17,410 bases of DNA from Burkholderiales bacterium (GTDB taxonomy: Bacteria > Pseudomonadota > Gammaproteobacteria > Burkholderiales > JAEUOS01). The stretch spans positions 1 through 17,410 of the forward strand of contig CANGUJ010000026.1 of NCBI GenBank assembly GCA_947456845.1. Reading direction: 5' to 3'. Below, piece by piece: positions 6,487-13,195 of this stretch. A program made the translations under genes and the position numbers. The number at the start of each line of letters is the position of its first letter. Position 1 is the first letter of the stretch. The notes below the pieces were generated by a model. The model ran no database searches and had not been told where the DNA came from. It saw only the letters and a list, made by a program, of their open reading frames with translations.

Positions 6487-8259
6487 GTGAGCTTGATCCT
6501 GGGTCTCGCCTCCTCTCACGATGCCTCTGCGTGCGTGTATCGCGATGGCGTCCTGATCTCGGCCATCTCCGAGGAGCGGTTGTCGCGCATCAAGTGCGAC
6601 GGCGGTCACCTGCCCTTGCTGGCGATCGACGCGTGCCTGAGCATGGCGGGTGCGACACGCAAGGATGTCGACCATATCGCCTCGATCTACGGGCATTTCC
6701 CCGAGCGTTTCATCAAGCGGCCGACGCGCGCCAAGGAACTCGAGCGCCGCTTGTCGCGCGCCATGCGGTCCCTGACGGGGCGCGTGAAGGACACGCAGTT
6801 TTCCGCCGGTTCGCTGCTCAAGTCGCTGCGCGAACGCGGCGCCGGCGGCGAGGCCCGGTTCGAAGATCATTTCCGGCGGGCCGAATTCCTGTCCGAGCTC
6901 GGGTTTCGCAACGACGCGCGACTGCATTTTGTCGACCACCACCTGACCCACGCGTTGGCGGCGGCGTTTTATTCCGGCTTTCCCGATTGCGCGGTCATCA
7001 CGATGGACGGCGAGGGCGATCTGGACATGCACCACGGATCGTACGTGTGGCGCGAAGGTGCGCTGGAACTGCGGCATCGGTCCGCCACGGTAGGGTGTTC
7101 GCCTGGTTACTTCTACATGGATGTCACCGAGAAGCTCGGATTCCGCCCCCTGCGTCACGAAGGCAAGGTGCTGGGCCTGGCTGCGTTCGGCGACCCGTCC
7201 ATTCTTGCCGAGGGGTTTCGGAAAGCATTCCGGATTTCCGCGGACGGGCAGGGCTTCGAATCCGATTTCGCCAACCTGCCGCGAGCGTATGACGCGCGTG
7301 CCGAGTACATCGGCGACCTGATCGGCGCTCACAAGCGCGAGGACGTGGCGGCCGCGGCGCAGGCGGTGTTCGAGGAGGTCATCGTCGCACTGGTCCGGAA
7401 TTTCCTCGTCGAGACCGGACAGCGCCGCCTCGCTGTCAATGGCGGGGTTTTCGCGAACGTCAAGCTGAACCAGCGCATTGCCGCGCTGCCCGAATGCGAC
7501 GCGCTGTTCGTGTTTCCCGGCATGTCCGATACGGGCAACAGCGTTGGTGCCAGCCTCGCCGTACTCGACCGGCTGCAGCCGGGGTTTCTGCGGTACAAGG
7601 CGCACAAGCTGGAAACCGTGTATTGGGGGCCGGATCCTGGTGCTGACGAAATCCGCGCCGAGCTTGATCGTCGCGGGCTGGTCTATGAGGAACTGGGCAT
7701 CGAAGGCGTCACCGAAAGGACGGCGCAAGCGATTCATGCGGGGAAGGTGGTGGGCTGGTTCCAGGGCGGGATGGAATTCGGCCCGCGCGCCCTGGGCAAC
7801 CGTTCGATGGTGGCGGCGCCGACCGACAAGTCGATCAACGACTGGTTCAATGCGCGGCTCGAGCGCAGCGAGTTCATGCCGTTCGCGCCGTCGGCGCTGG
7901 TCGAGTATGCCGACCAGGTGTTCGAGAACGTCGAGTCCGGTCGTCACGCGGCCGAATTCATGACCATTACTTTCGACGTGAGGCCGGAGTGGCGCTCGAA
8001 GATACCCGCGGTCGTCCACGTCGACGGCACGGCGCGCCCGCAACTGGTTCGTCGCGACCGCAATTCCAGGTACTGGGGATTGATCGAGCGCTACCGGCAG
8101 CTCTCCGGCATACCGTTGATCCTCAACACGAGTTTCAATGTGCATGAGGAGCCGATTGTCTGCGGGCCTGCCGAGGCGATCCAGGCGGTGGTGGACAAGC
8201 GGGTCGACCATCTGGCGATCGGGGATTTCTGGGTCCCTGGGGAGGTCGCGCGTCCATGA
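6487..8259 (+). CDS. NodU/CmcH-family O-carbamoyltransferase
   Basis: The 590-residue protein matches NodU/CmcH/TobZ carbamoyltransferases, which use carbamoyl phosphate and ATP to carbamoylate a hydroxyl group on a sugar or antibiotic. The N-terminal Kae1-like domain starts LILGLASSHDASACVYRDG (3-21) and has ISEERLSRIK at 27-36. DHHLTHALAAAF (150-161) holds the His residues that bind metal in TobZ, and ITMDGEGD follows at 171-178. The C-terminal domain shows GWFQGGMEFGPRALGNRS (423-440) and NTSFNVHEEPIV (547-558), the family's most conserved blocks. The GTG start directly follows the glycosyltransferase stop, and GGAG at 6477-6480 is well spaced. It overlaps the methyltransferase gene by four bases. 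A sugar made or attached by its neighbours is the likely acceptor. Confidence 0.93.
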   Translation: MSLILGLASSHDASACVYRDGVLISAISEERLSRIKCDGGHLPLLAIDACLSMAGATRKDVDHIASIYGHFPERFIKRPTRAKELERRLSRAMRSLTGRVKDTQFSAGSLLKSLRERGAGGEARFEDHFRRAEFLSELGFRNDARLHFVDHHLTHALAAAFYSGFPDCAVITMDGEGDLDMHHGSYVWREGALELRHRSATVGCSPGYFYMDVTEKLGFRPLRHEGKVLGLAAFGDPSILAEGFRKAFRISADGQGFESDFANLPRAYDARAEYIGDLIGAHKREDVAAAAQAVFEEVIVALVRNFLVETGQRRLAVNGGVFANVKLNQRIAALPECDALFVFPGMSDTGNSVGASLAVLDRLQPGFLRYKAHKLETVYWGPDPGADEIRAELDRRGLVYEELGIEGVTERTAQAIHAGKVVGWFQGGMEFGPRALGNRSMVAAPTDKSINDWFNARLERSEFMPFAPSALVEYADQVFENVESGRHAAEFMTITFDVRPEWRSKIPAVVHVDGTARPQLVRRDRNSRYWGLIERYRQLSGIPLILNTSFNVHEEPIVCGPAEAIQAVVDKRVDHLAIGDFWVPGEVARP

Positions 8260-9065
8260 GCCAGAAAGTATGGATGCGTTGCCGCGATATCGTCGCCGGT
8301 GTCCTGCCGGCCGACCAGGTGCGCGTCGTGTTCGACGTGGGCGCGCGGGACTGCGCCGAAAGTGCCGACTTTGCGGCAGCCTTCCCTGCCGCGACGGTCT
8401 ACGCGTTCGAGTGCAATCCGGCCACCTTGCCGCGTTGCCGAGCGGTCGCCGCCGCGCAGCCGCGCATAAGGCTGACCGAGAAGGCGGCGGCCGATCGCGA
8501 CGGCCGGCTCGAGTTTTTCCCCATCGATCCGGATCGCTCCGAGAGCGGTATTGCTGGTGGGAATCATGGCGCATCCTCGATGTTCCAGGCCACCGGGGCG
8601 TATCCGGAGGAGCGCTACGTGCAGGGCCGCATCGAGGTGGACTCAGTGCGCCTGGACAGTTTCTGCGCGGCGGAGGGGCTCGAGGCAATCGACGTCCTCT
8701 GGATGGATGTGCAGGGTGCCGAATTGCTCGTGCTCGAAGGCCTGGGAGAGCGGCTGGGCCGGGTCTCGTTCGTGCACATGGAAGTCGAGTTCTTCGAGAT
8801 ATACAAGGGGCAGGCGCTGTTCCCGGCGGTCGACGAATTCATGCGCGCGCGCGGTTTCAGGTTGGCGGGGTTCACGTCCTACTCGCAGTACGCTGCCGAC
8901 GCGCTCTACGTGGGGGCGGACGCGGCGTGGCCCCGGGAGGCCATGAGCCGGGGCCATCCGTATCTCGCGCGCAACCTGGCCAAGTACAAGCGGCACCGCA
9001 TGAAGCGGACCATCCGGCGCATGCTGGGCCTGCCGGAATGGCCGGATGCACGACCCCGGCACTGA
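8256..9065 (+). CDS. FkbM-family SAM-dependent methyltransferase
   Basis: The 269-residue protein has the FkbM layout: VVFDVGARD at 24-32 (SAM motif I), VYAFECNP at 48-55 (acidic residue binding the SAM ribose), VRLDSFCAAEGLEAIDVLWMD from 131, and MDVQGAELLVLEG at 150-162, the variant of the family's K-x-D-V-E-G-x-E signature. FkbM enzymes O-methylate sugars, polyketides or other natural products, and are common in polysaccharide loci. The basic C-terminal tail from about 240 (KYKRHRMKRTIRRM) is unusual and may contact membrane or nucleic acid, or be unstructured. The ATG overlaps the carbamoyltransferase stop (ATGA, 8256-8259) with GGAGG at 8241-8245, so translation is coupled. It is the last gene of the cassette; lipA follows after 41 bases. 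Confidence 0.9.
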   Translation: MSQKVWMRCRDIVAGVLPADQVRVVFDVGARDCAESADFAAAFPAATVYAFECNPATLPRCRAVAAAQPRIRLTEKAAADRDGRLEFFPIDPDRSESGIAGGNHGASSMFQATGAYPEERYVQGRIEVDSVRLDSFCAAEGLEAIDVLWMDVQGAELLVLEGLGERLGRVSFVHMEVEFFEIYKGQALFPAVDEFMRARGFRLAGFTSYSQYAADALYVGADAAWPREAMSRGHPYLARNLAKYKRHRMKRTIRRMLGLPEWPDARPRH

Positions 9066-9106
9066 CCAATTTGCATTTCGACGCGCGGCAAAACAGGAGA
9101 ACAGTC

Positions 9107-10048
9107 ATGGCGCTGGTGCAGGGAGAGAAGCTCAAGGGCGAATCCAAGATTCGCAGGTTCCCGGTCAAGGTGGTGGCCGAGACGCTGAAGAAGCCCGACT
9201 GGATTCGTGTGAAGGCCGGCTCGCCTTCGACCCGCTTCACCGAGATCAAGCAGATCCTGCGCGAGCACAACCTGCACACGGTGTGCGAGGAGGCATCCTG
9301 CCCCAACATCGGCGAGTGTTTCGGCAAGGGCACCGCTACCTTCATGATCATGGGCGACATCTGCACCCGCCGCTGCCCGTTTTGCGATGTCGGCCACGGC
9401 CGCCCCAATCCCCTCGATGCCGACGAGCCCCTGAACCTGGCCAAAACCATCGCGGCGCTCAAGCTCAAGTACGTGGTGATCACCTCCGTGGACCGCGACG
9501 ACCTGAAGGACGGCGGCGCGCAGCATTTTGTCGACTGCATCCGCGCGGTGCGCGCGCATTCGCCGGCCACCCGCATCGAGGTGCTCACGCCGGACTTTCG
9601 CGGCCGCATGGACCGCGCGCTCGAGATCCTCGCCGCCGCGCCGCCGGACGTGATGAACCACAACCTCGAAACCGTGCCGCGCCTGTACAAGGAGGCGCGC
9701 CCGGGGTCCGACTACCTGCATTCCCTGAAACTGCTCAAGGATTTCAAGGCGGCCCACCCCGGGGTGCCGACCAAGTCGGGGCTGATGCTGGGCTTGGGCG
9801 AACGTGACGAGGAGATCCTCGAGGTGATGCGCGACATGCGCGCGCACGACATCGACATGCTCACGCTGGGCCAGTACCTGGCGCCTTCGGGCCATCACCT
9901 CAAGGTGTTGCGTTACGTGGAGCCGGCGACCTTCAAGATGTTCGAGGAAGAGGCGATGAAGCTCGGCTTCTCGCACGCGGCCTGCGGACCGATGGTGCGT
10001 TCGAGCTATCACGCCGACCTGCAGGCCCATCAGGCCGGAGTGGCCTGA
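9107..10048 (+). CDS. lipA: Lipoyl synthase LipA (radical SAM)
   Basis: LipA inserts two sulfur atoms into protein-bound octanoate to make the lipoyl cofactor. Both cluster motifs are intact: C60-x4-C65-x5-C71 (CEEASCPNIGEC) for the sacrificial auxiliary [4Fe-4S] cluster and C86-x3-C90-x2-C93 (CTRRCPFCDVG) for the radical SAM cluster. The C-terminal RSSYHAD supplies the serine that ligates the auxiliary cluster. The 313-residue length is normal. The ATG at 9107 has AGGAGA at 9095-9100, an ideal ribosome-binding site. There is no clear promoter in the 41 bases before it, so expression may depend on transcription through the preceding cassette or on a promoter inside fkbM. The final codons form the first unit of a tandem repeat. 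Confidence 0.97.
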   Translation: MALVQGEKLKGESKIRRFPVKVVAETLKKPDWIRVKAGSPSTRFTEIKQILREHNLHTVCEEASCPNIGECFGKGTATFMIMGDICTRRCPFCDVGHGRPNPLDADEPLNLAKTIAALKLKYVVITSVDRDDLKDGGAQHFVDCIRAVRAHSPATRIEVLTPDFRGRMDRALEILAAAPPDVMNHNLETVPRLYKEARPGSDYLHSLKLLKDFKAAHPGVPTKSGLMLGLGERDEEILEVMRDMRAHDIDMLTLGQYLAPSGHHLKVLRYVEPATFKMFEEEAMKLGFSHAACGPMVRSSYHADLQAHQAGVA

Positions 10049-10105
10049 TCCAGGGCGGAGGCCGGGGTGGCCTGATCCAGGGCGGAGGCCGGAGTGGCCT
10101 GATCC
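10033..10105 (+). repeat. 27-bp tandem repeat (2.7 copies) spanning the lipA stop codon
   Basis: Units run 10033-10059, 10060-10086 and a partial 10087-10105. Copy 2 differs from copy 1 by one base (A to G), and the partial copy 3 matches copy 1. The period is nine codons, so the reading Ala-Gly-Val-Ala-stop of the lipA end recurs in frame twice more, each time with TGA. It looks like a recent local duplication of the lipA 3' end by slippage or unequal exchange. Confidence 0.9.
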
Positions 10106-10175
10106 GGCGCGCGGTCCGGTGCCGCCCGTTCCGGGTGCGACCGGTGTGCCCGATCGAGGCGTGCGCGGTGTGTGG

Positions 10176-10370
10176 CTATACGATGCCCAGGACGCGCAGC
10201 GGCACATAGACCGTCATTACCAGCACGATCACCAGCGCCACGCCGGCCAGCACGCGCGTGAGCGGGGTCGGGTTATCCGGCATCTGCCAGGTGGCCGGGT
10301 CCCAGCGATCCATCCACACCCAGCGGCGCTCGGGCGTCCCGTCGGGGCGGCCTTCGTCTTCCGGTCTCAT
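10176..10370 (-). CDS. Small single-pass membrane protein coupled to the TlpA-like gene
   Basis: I do not recognise this 64-residue protein. Its first 30 residues are charged and rich in Trp (RRWVWMDRWDPATW), and residues about 38-58 form one hydrophobic membrane helix (VLAGVALVIVLVMTVYVPL). No signal peptidase site or cysteine is visible. The ATG (10370-10368) overlaps the TGA of the TlpA-like gene in an ATGA arrangement, which strongly supports that it is translated. It ends in TAG at 10178-10176. It sits within a much longer open frame on this strand, most of which is antisense shadow. A role as a partner or membrane adaptor of the thioredoxin is possible but is only inferred from coupling. 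Confidence 0.7.
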   Translation of the reverse strand: MRPEDEGRPDGTPERRWVWMDRWDPATWQMPDNPTPLTRVLAGVALVIVLVMTVYVPLRVLGIV

Positions 10371-10909
10371 GTCGCGCCGTCCTTGAGGGCGGCGTCGAGC
10401 GCCGCATGCAGCAGGGTGAAATCGATTTCGCCCTGCTGCCGGAACAGCACCTCCCCGCGGCGGCCGATCAGGAAACTGGTGGGTACCGCGCGCACCTTGC
10501 CGAAGCGCAGGGCGATCTCGCCGCGCGGGTCGTAGGCGACGCGAAACGGCAGGTCGAAGCGGCGCGCGAAATCGACCACCAGGTTGGGCGGGTCGTAGTC
10601 CATGGCCACCGCGATGGTGTCGAAGCCGCGCGCCTGGTATTGCCTCCAGGTGGCGGCCAGTTGCGGCATTTCCCTCACGCAGGGCGCGCAGGAGGTGGCC
10701 CAGAAGTTGACAAGCACCACACGGCCGCGCAGATCGCTCATGCTCACCACCTCGCCATTGACGGTGGAGAAGCGCACCTCCGGCGCGTCCTTGAGGCCTG
10801 AAAACATGCGCTCGGCGGTCACGCCTAGAATAAGGGCGGCGATCGCGAAGGCCAGCAGCAGCGGACCGAACCGCCGTACAAAACTCTTTGAGGAAGGGGC
10901 ATCGGACAT
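10367..10909 (-). CDS. TlpA/ResA-like membrane-anchored thioredoxin
   Basis: The 180-residue protein has a short cytoplasmic N terminus, one membrane helix at about 14-31 and a periplasmic thioredoxin-like domain. The active site is W70-ATS-C74-AP-C77 in NFWATSCAPCVREMP, and the cis-proline loop is AVPTSF at 141-146. Such proteins reduce disulfides in the periplasm, for example in cytochrome c maturation or metal-centre assembly; no cytochrome genes are nearby, so the target is open. The ATG at 10909 shares the CATG at 10907-10910 with the start codon of the DUF4197 gene on the other strand. The frame is open further upstream, but that part is antisense to DUF4197 and has no thioredoxin-family content. 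The small membrane gene follows by a four-base overlap. Confidence 0.88.
   Translation of the reverse strand: MSDAPSSKSFVRRFGPLLLAFAIAALILGVTAERMFSGLKDAPEVRFSTVNGEVVSMSDLRGRVVLVNFWATSCAPCVREMPQLAATWRQYQARGFDTIAVAMDYDPPNLVVDFARRFDLPFRVAYDPRGEIALRFGKVRAVPTSFLIGRRGEVLFRQQGEIDFTLLHAALDAALKDGAT
10891..10899 (+). promoter_or_regulatory. Ribosome-binding site deciding the DUF4197 start
   Basis: AGGAAGGGG lies eight bases before the ATG at 10908 and fixes that start. It is embedded in the first codons of the oppositely oriented TlpA-like gene. A TAGAAT at 10826-10831 is a possible -10 for this gene, but it lacks a well-spaced -35 element. Confidence 0.65.
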
Positions 10910-11621
10910 GGCAACCAAGTTTACGCCGCTGGCGGCGCTGGCCGTTTCGGCCGTTCTCGCACTGGGCTCGACGATGGGCGAACGTGCCTGGGCGCTCTCG
11001 TGGGGCGACATCTCCAACCAGGACGCCGTGGCGGGCCTCAAGTCCGCCCTCGATACCTCCACCGTCAAGGCGGTTGAAAAGCTCGCCGCGGCCGGCGGAT
11101 TCTGGAACAACGACAAGGTGAAGATCCCGCTGCCCGGTTACCTGGAGGACGCGCGCGGCGTGATGAACACCTTCGGCATGAAGAAACAGGCCGACGAACT
11201 GCACCAGGCGATCAACCGCGCCGCCGAGATGGCCGTCGGCGAGGCCAAGCCGGTATTCGTCAATGCCATCAAGTCGATGTCGGTGCAGGATGCCAAGGGC
11301 ATCATCAGCGGCGGCCAGGATTCCGGCACCCAGTACTTCAAGGGCAAGACCTCCGACACCCTGCGCACCAAGTTCCTGCCGGTGGTGAAGAAGGCCACCG
11401 AAAAGGTCGGCCTGGCGCAGAAATACAACGACCTCGCCGGTCGCGGCGCCAAGCTCGGCATCATCAAGGGCGACCAGGCCAGCGTCGAGACCTTCGTCAC
11501 GCAAAAGGCCCTCGACGGCCTGTTCCTGATGATGGCGGAGGAAGAAAAGGCGATTCGCGCCGATCCTGTCGGCCGCGGCACCGACATCGTCAAGAAGGTG
11601 TTCGGCGCGCTCGGCAAGTGA
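10908..11621 (+). CDS. DUF4197 family exported protein
   Basis: The 237-residue protein matches the DUF4197 family, which has no established function. A signal peptide is visible at about 1-28 (LAALAVSAVLALGS core, likely cleavage after RAWA). The mature protein begins LSWGDISNQDAVAGLKSALD and continues with the family blocks GGFWNNDKVKIPLPG, INRAAEMAVGEAKPVFVNAIKSMSVQDAKGIISGG and TQYFKGKTSDTLRTKFLPVV, then QKYNDLAG. It should be periplasmic or on the inner face of the outer membrane. The start has a strong ribosome-binding site at 10891-10899. It is transcribed away from the TlpA-like gene with overlapping start codons, so its promoter must lie inside that gene. A 153-base gap separates it from the barrel gene downstream. 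Confidence 0.9.
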   Translation: MATKFTPLAALAVSAVLALGSTMGERAWALSWGDISNQDAVAGLKSALDTSTVKAVEKLAAAGGFWNNDKVKIPLPGYLEDARGVMNTFGMKKQADELHQAINRAAEMAVGEAKPVFVNAIKSMSVQDAKGIISGGQDSGTQYFKGKTSDTLRTKFLPVVKKATEKVGLAQKYNDLAGRGAKLGIIKGDQASVETFVTQKALDGLFLMMAEEEKAIRADPVGRGTDIVKKVFGALGK

Positions 11622-11722
11622 GTCGCGCGACCCGGCGCGCGGCTGGCGGCATGCCCGGCAACGTGATCCGGCAGCGCGATCCCGCATCCGCATAACTGAT
11701 GATGCCGGCGGCCCGGGCGCGC

Positions 11723-11728
11723 TATACA
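11723..11728 (+). promoter_or_regulatory. Weak -10-like element upstream of the barrel/FecR pair
   Basis: TATACA lies 52 bases before the TTG at 11775 in the gap between the DUF4197 and barrel genes. No good -35 is visible. A small hairpin (GGGC TCAGTC GCCC, 11737-11750) and an A-rich run follow, leaving a structured leader of about 45 bases. There is no T-tract to make the hairpin a terminator in either direction. Confidence 0.25.
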
Positions 11729-11760
11729 CTGTCCTAGGGCTCAGTCGCCCAAAAAAAGAA

Positions 11761-11768
11761 GAAAGGGG
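11761..11768 (+). promoter_or_regulatory. Ribosome-binding site supporting a TTG start of the barrel protein
   Basis: GAAAGGGG stands six bases before the TTG at 11775. It is much stronger than anything before the alternative in-frame starts TTG 11853 and ATG 11874, although those starts would give a more usual signal peptide length. Confidence 0.5.
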
Positions 11769-11774
11769 CTTGAC

Positions 11775-13184
11775 TTGGCTACTCCTGTTCCGCAGGCCGG
11801 ACCTGCGGCTTGTTGGTTCGCACCCAAACTGGCGGATAGGTGCGCGCCTGCATTGGCGCCCATCCGGGCGGTCATGGTGGCGGCGTTGCTGGCCGCCTCC
11901 GGAGCGTGTTTCGCGCAACCGGTTGCCGGTACCGCCATCGACGAGGCGCGCGCGTTGATTGGCCGCGGAGAATTCGCCCGGGCCTATGCCCTGCTCGAAC
12001 CGCGCTCCGAGACGTTCGCCATGGATCGCGAGGCCAACTACCTGCTGGGGGTTGCCGCGCTCGATTCCGGCCATCCCGGGGTGGCGCAGATGGCCCTGGA
12101 ACGCGCACTCATCATCGACCCGCAATTTCTGCCGGCGCGCGCCGAACTCGGGCGCGCCTACCTGCAGCTTGGGGACCTGGACGGCGCGCGCCGGGAGTTC
12201 GACGCAGTGCGTGCCGCCAATCCGCCCGAGGAGGTGCGCAGAACCCTCGATCGGATGATCGCGCAAACCGATGCGGCGGCCGCGCTGTCTTCCGGCCTGA
12301 AGATCAGCGGTTACCTGAGCGCCGAAGCGGGACATGACAGCAACATCAACGCCGCCACCAATTCCACCGTGGTGAACCTGCCGATCTTCGCCAATCTGCC
12401 CTTTACGCTCGGGCCCCTGTTCACCGCGCAGCGCAGTCCGTTCGTGGGATTGGGCGGCGGCATCGCCTTGTCCGCGCCGGTGTCGGAGCGGTTCGGCTGG
12501 TTCGCCGCCGGCGACATCAAGCTGCGGGAGAATTTCCAGCAGGAGAGTTTCAAGCCACTGACCATGTCCGCGCTGACCGGTTTCCAGTTCGCCGCCGGGC
12601 AGGACCGCTATACCCTGGGCATCAATTTCAGCGGCTACCGCATCGGCAGCCTTGAACTGGACCGCCGCAAGGGCGTGTTCGCGAGCTGGATGCGCGATGT
12701 CTCGGCGCGCGACCGCATCACGGTGTTCGGACAGTATCTGGAAAACACCTTTCCGCAGGACAAGGCGCAGAACACGCAGACTTACCTGGTCGGCGGCACC
12801 TGGCAGCACGCCTATGCCGGTGTCGGCGCGCCGACGATCGGCGTCACTCTGTTCGCGGCCAATGAACCGCAACGCAATACGGACGAAACCGTCGGGAAAA
12901 AGTATGTCGGCGGGCGCCTGTCCGGCCAGGTCCGGCTGCGTGACGACCTGCGGCTGGTGTCGGCGCTTTCGCATGTCTACTCGCGCTATGGCGGCGTTTC
13001 GGCGTTTTTCCTCACCAAGCGGGTCGAGAAGCGCTACGACCTCGATGTGGGGCTCGCCTGGTCGCCGGCCAGGGCTTGGACGGTGACGCCGCAATTGATC
13101 TACACGCGCAACGATTCCTCGATCGCGGTTTCGGACTTCAACCGGGTGCAGGTGCTGGTCACCGCGCGCCGCGACTTCGAATGA
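11775..13184 (+). CDS. TPR-containing outer-membrane beta-barrel protein (Slam/DUF560-like, type XI secretion candidate)
   Basis: The protein has three parts. A hydrophobic segment at 33-47 ending GACFA/QP is the probable signal peptide. Residues about 52-165 form TPR-like helices (EARALIGRGEFARAYALLE, then YLLGVAALDSGHPGVAQMALERALIIDP and AELGRAYLQLGDLDGARREF). From about 176 to 469, alternating polar/aromatic strands look like an outer-membrane barrel, opening with GHDSNINAATNST. This order is that of Slam proteins, which move surface lipoproteins or soluble cargo across the outer membrane. The last residues (ARRDFE) do not end in the classical C-terminal Phe. TTG 11775 has the best ribosome-binding site; TTG 11853 or ATG 11874 are alternatives. 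It overlaps or abuts the FecR-domain gene, the likely cargo. A porin-like TPR protein without export function remains possible. Confidence 0.75.
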   Translation: MATPVPQAGPAACWFAPKLADRCAPALAPIRAVMVAALLAASGACFAQPVAGTAIDEARALIGRGEFARAYALLEPRSETFAMDREANYLLGVAALDSGHPGVAQMALERALIIDPQFLPARAELGRAYLQLGDLDGARREFDAVRAANPPEEVRRTLDRMIAQTDAAAALSSGLKISGYLSAEAGHDSNINAATNSTVVNLPIFANLPFTLGPLFTAQRSPFVGLGGGIALSAPVSERFGWFAAGDIKLRENFQQESFKPLTMSALTGFQFAAGQDRYTLGINFSGYRIGSLELDRRKGVFASWMRDVSARDRITVFGQYLENTFPQDKAQNTQTYLVGGTWQHAYAGVGAPTIGVTLFAANEPQRNTDETVGKKYVGGRLSGQVRLRDDLRLVSALSHVYSRYGGVSAFFLTKRVEKRYDLDVGLAWSPARAWTVTPQLIYTRNDSSIAVSDFNRVQVLVTARRDFE

Positions 13185-13195
13185 CAGGCCAATTC

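Noticed and set aside
5701..8688. A 995-codon open frame on the minus strand across the glycosyltransferase, carbamoyltransferase and methyltransferase genes.
   Set aside because: It is antisense to three genes with complete family motifs, is rich in Arg/Pro/Ala/His as GC-driven shadow frames are, and shows no recognisable domain.
11737..11760. A GGGC/GCCC hairpin next to an A-run, first considered an intrinsic terminator.
   Set aside because: On the plus strand the run is A, not T; on the minus strand the T-run precedes the stem instead of following it. The stem is only four pairs.
10371..13094. A 972-codon minus-strand open frame running from inside the barrel gene down to the small membrane gene.
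   Set aside because: Only its last 64 codons (10176-10370) look genuine; the rest is antisense to the barrel and DUF4197 genes and out of frame with the TlpA-like gene.
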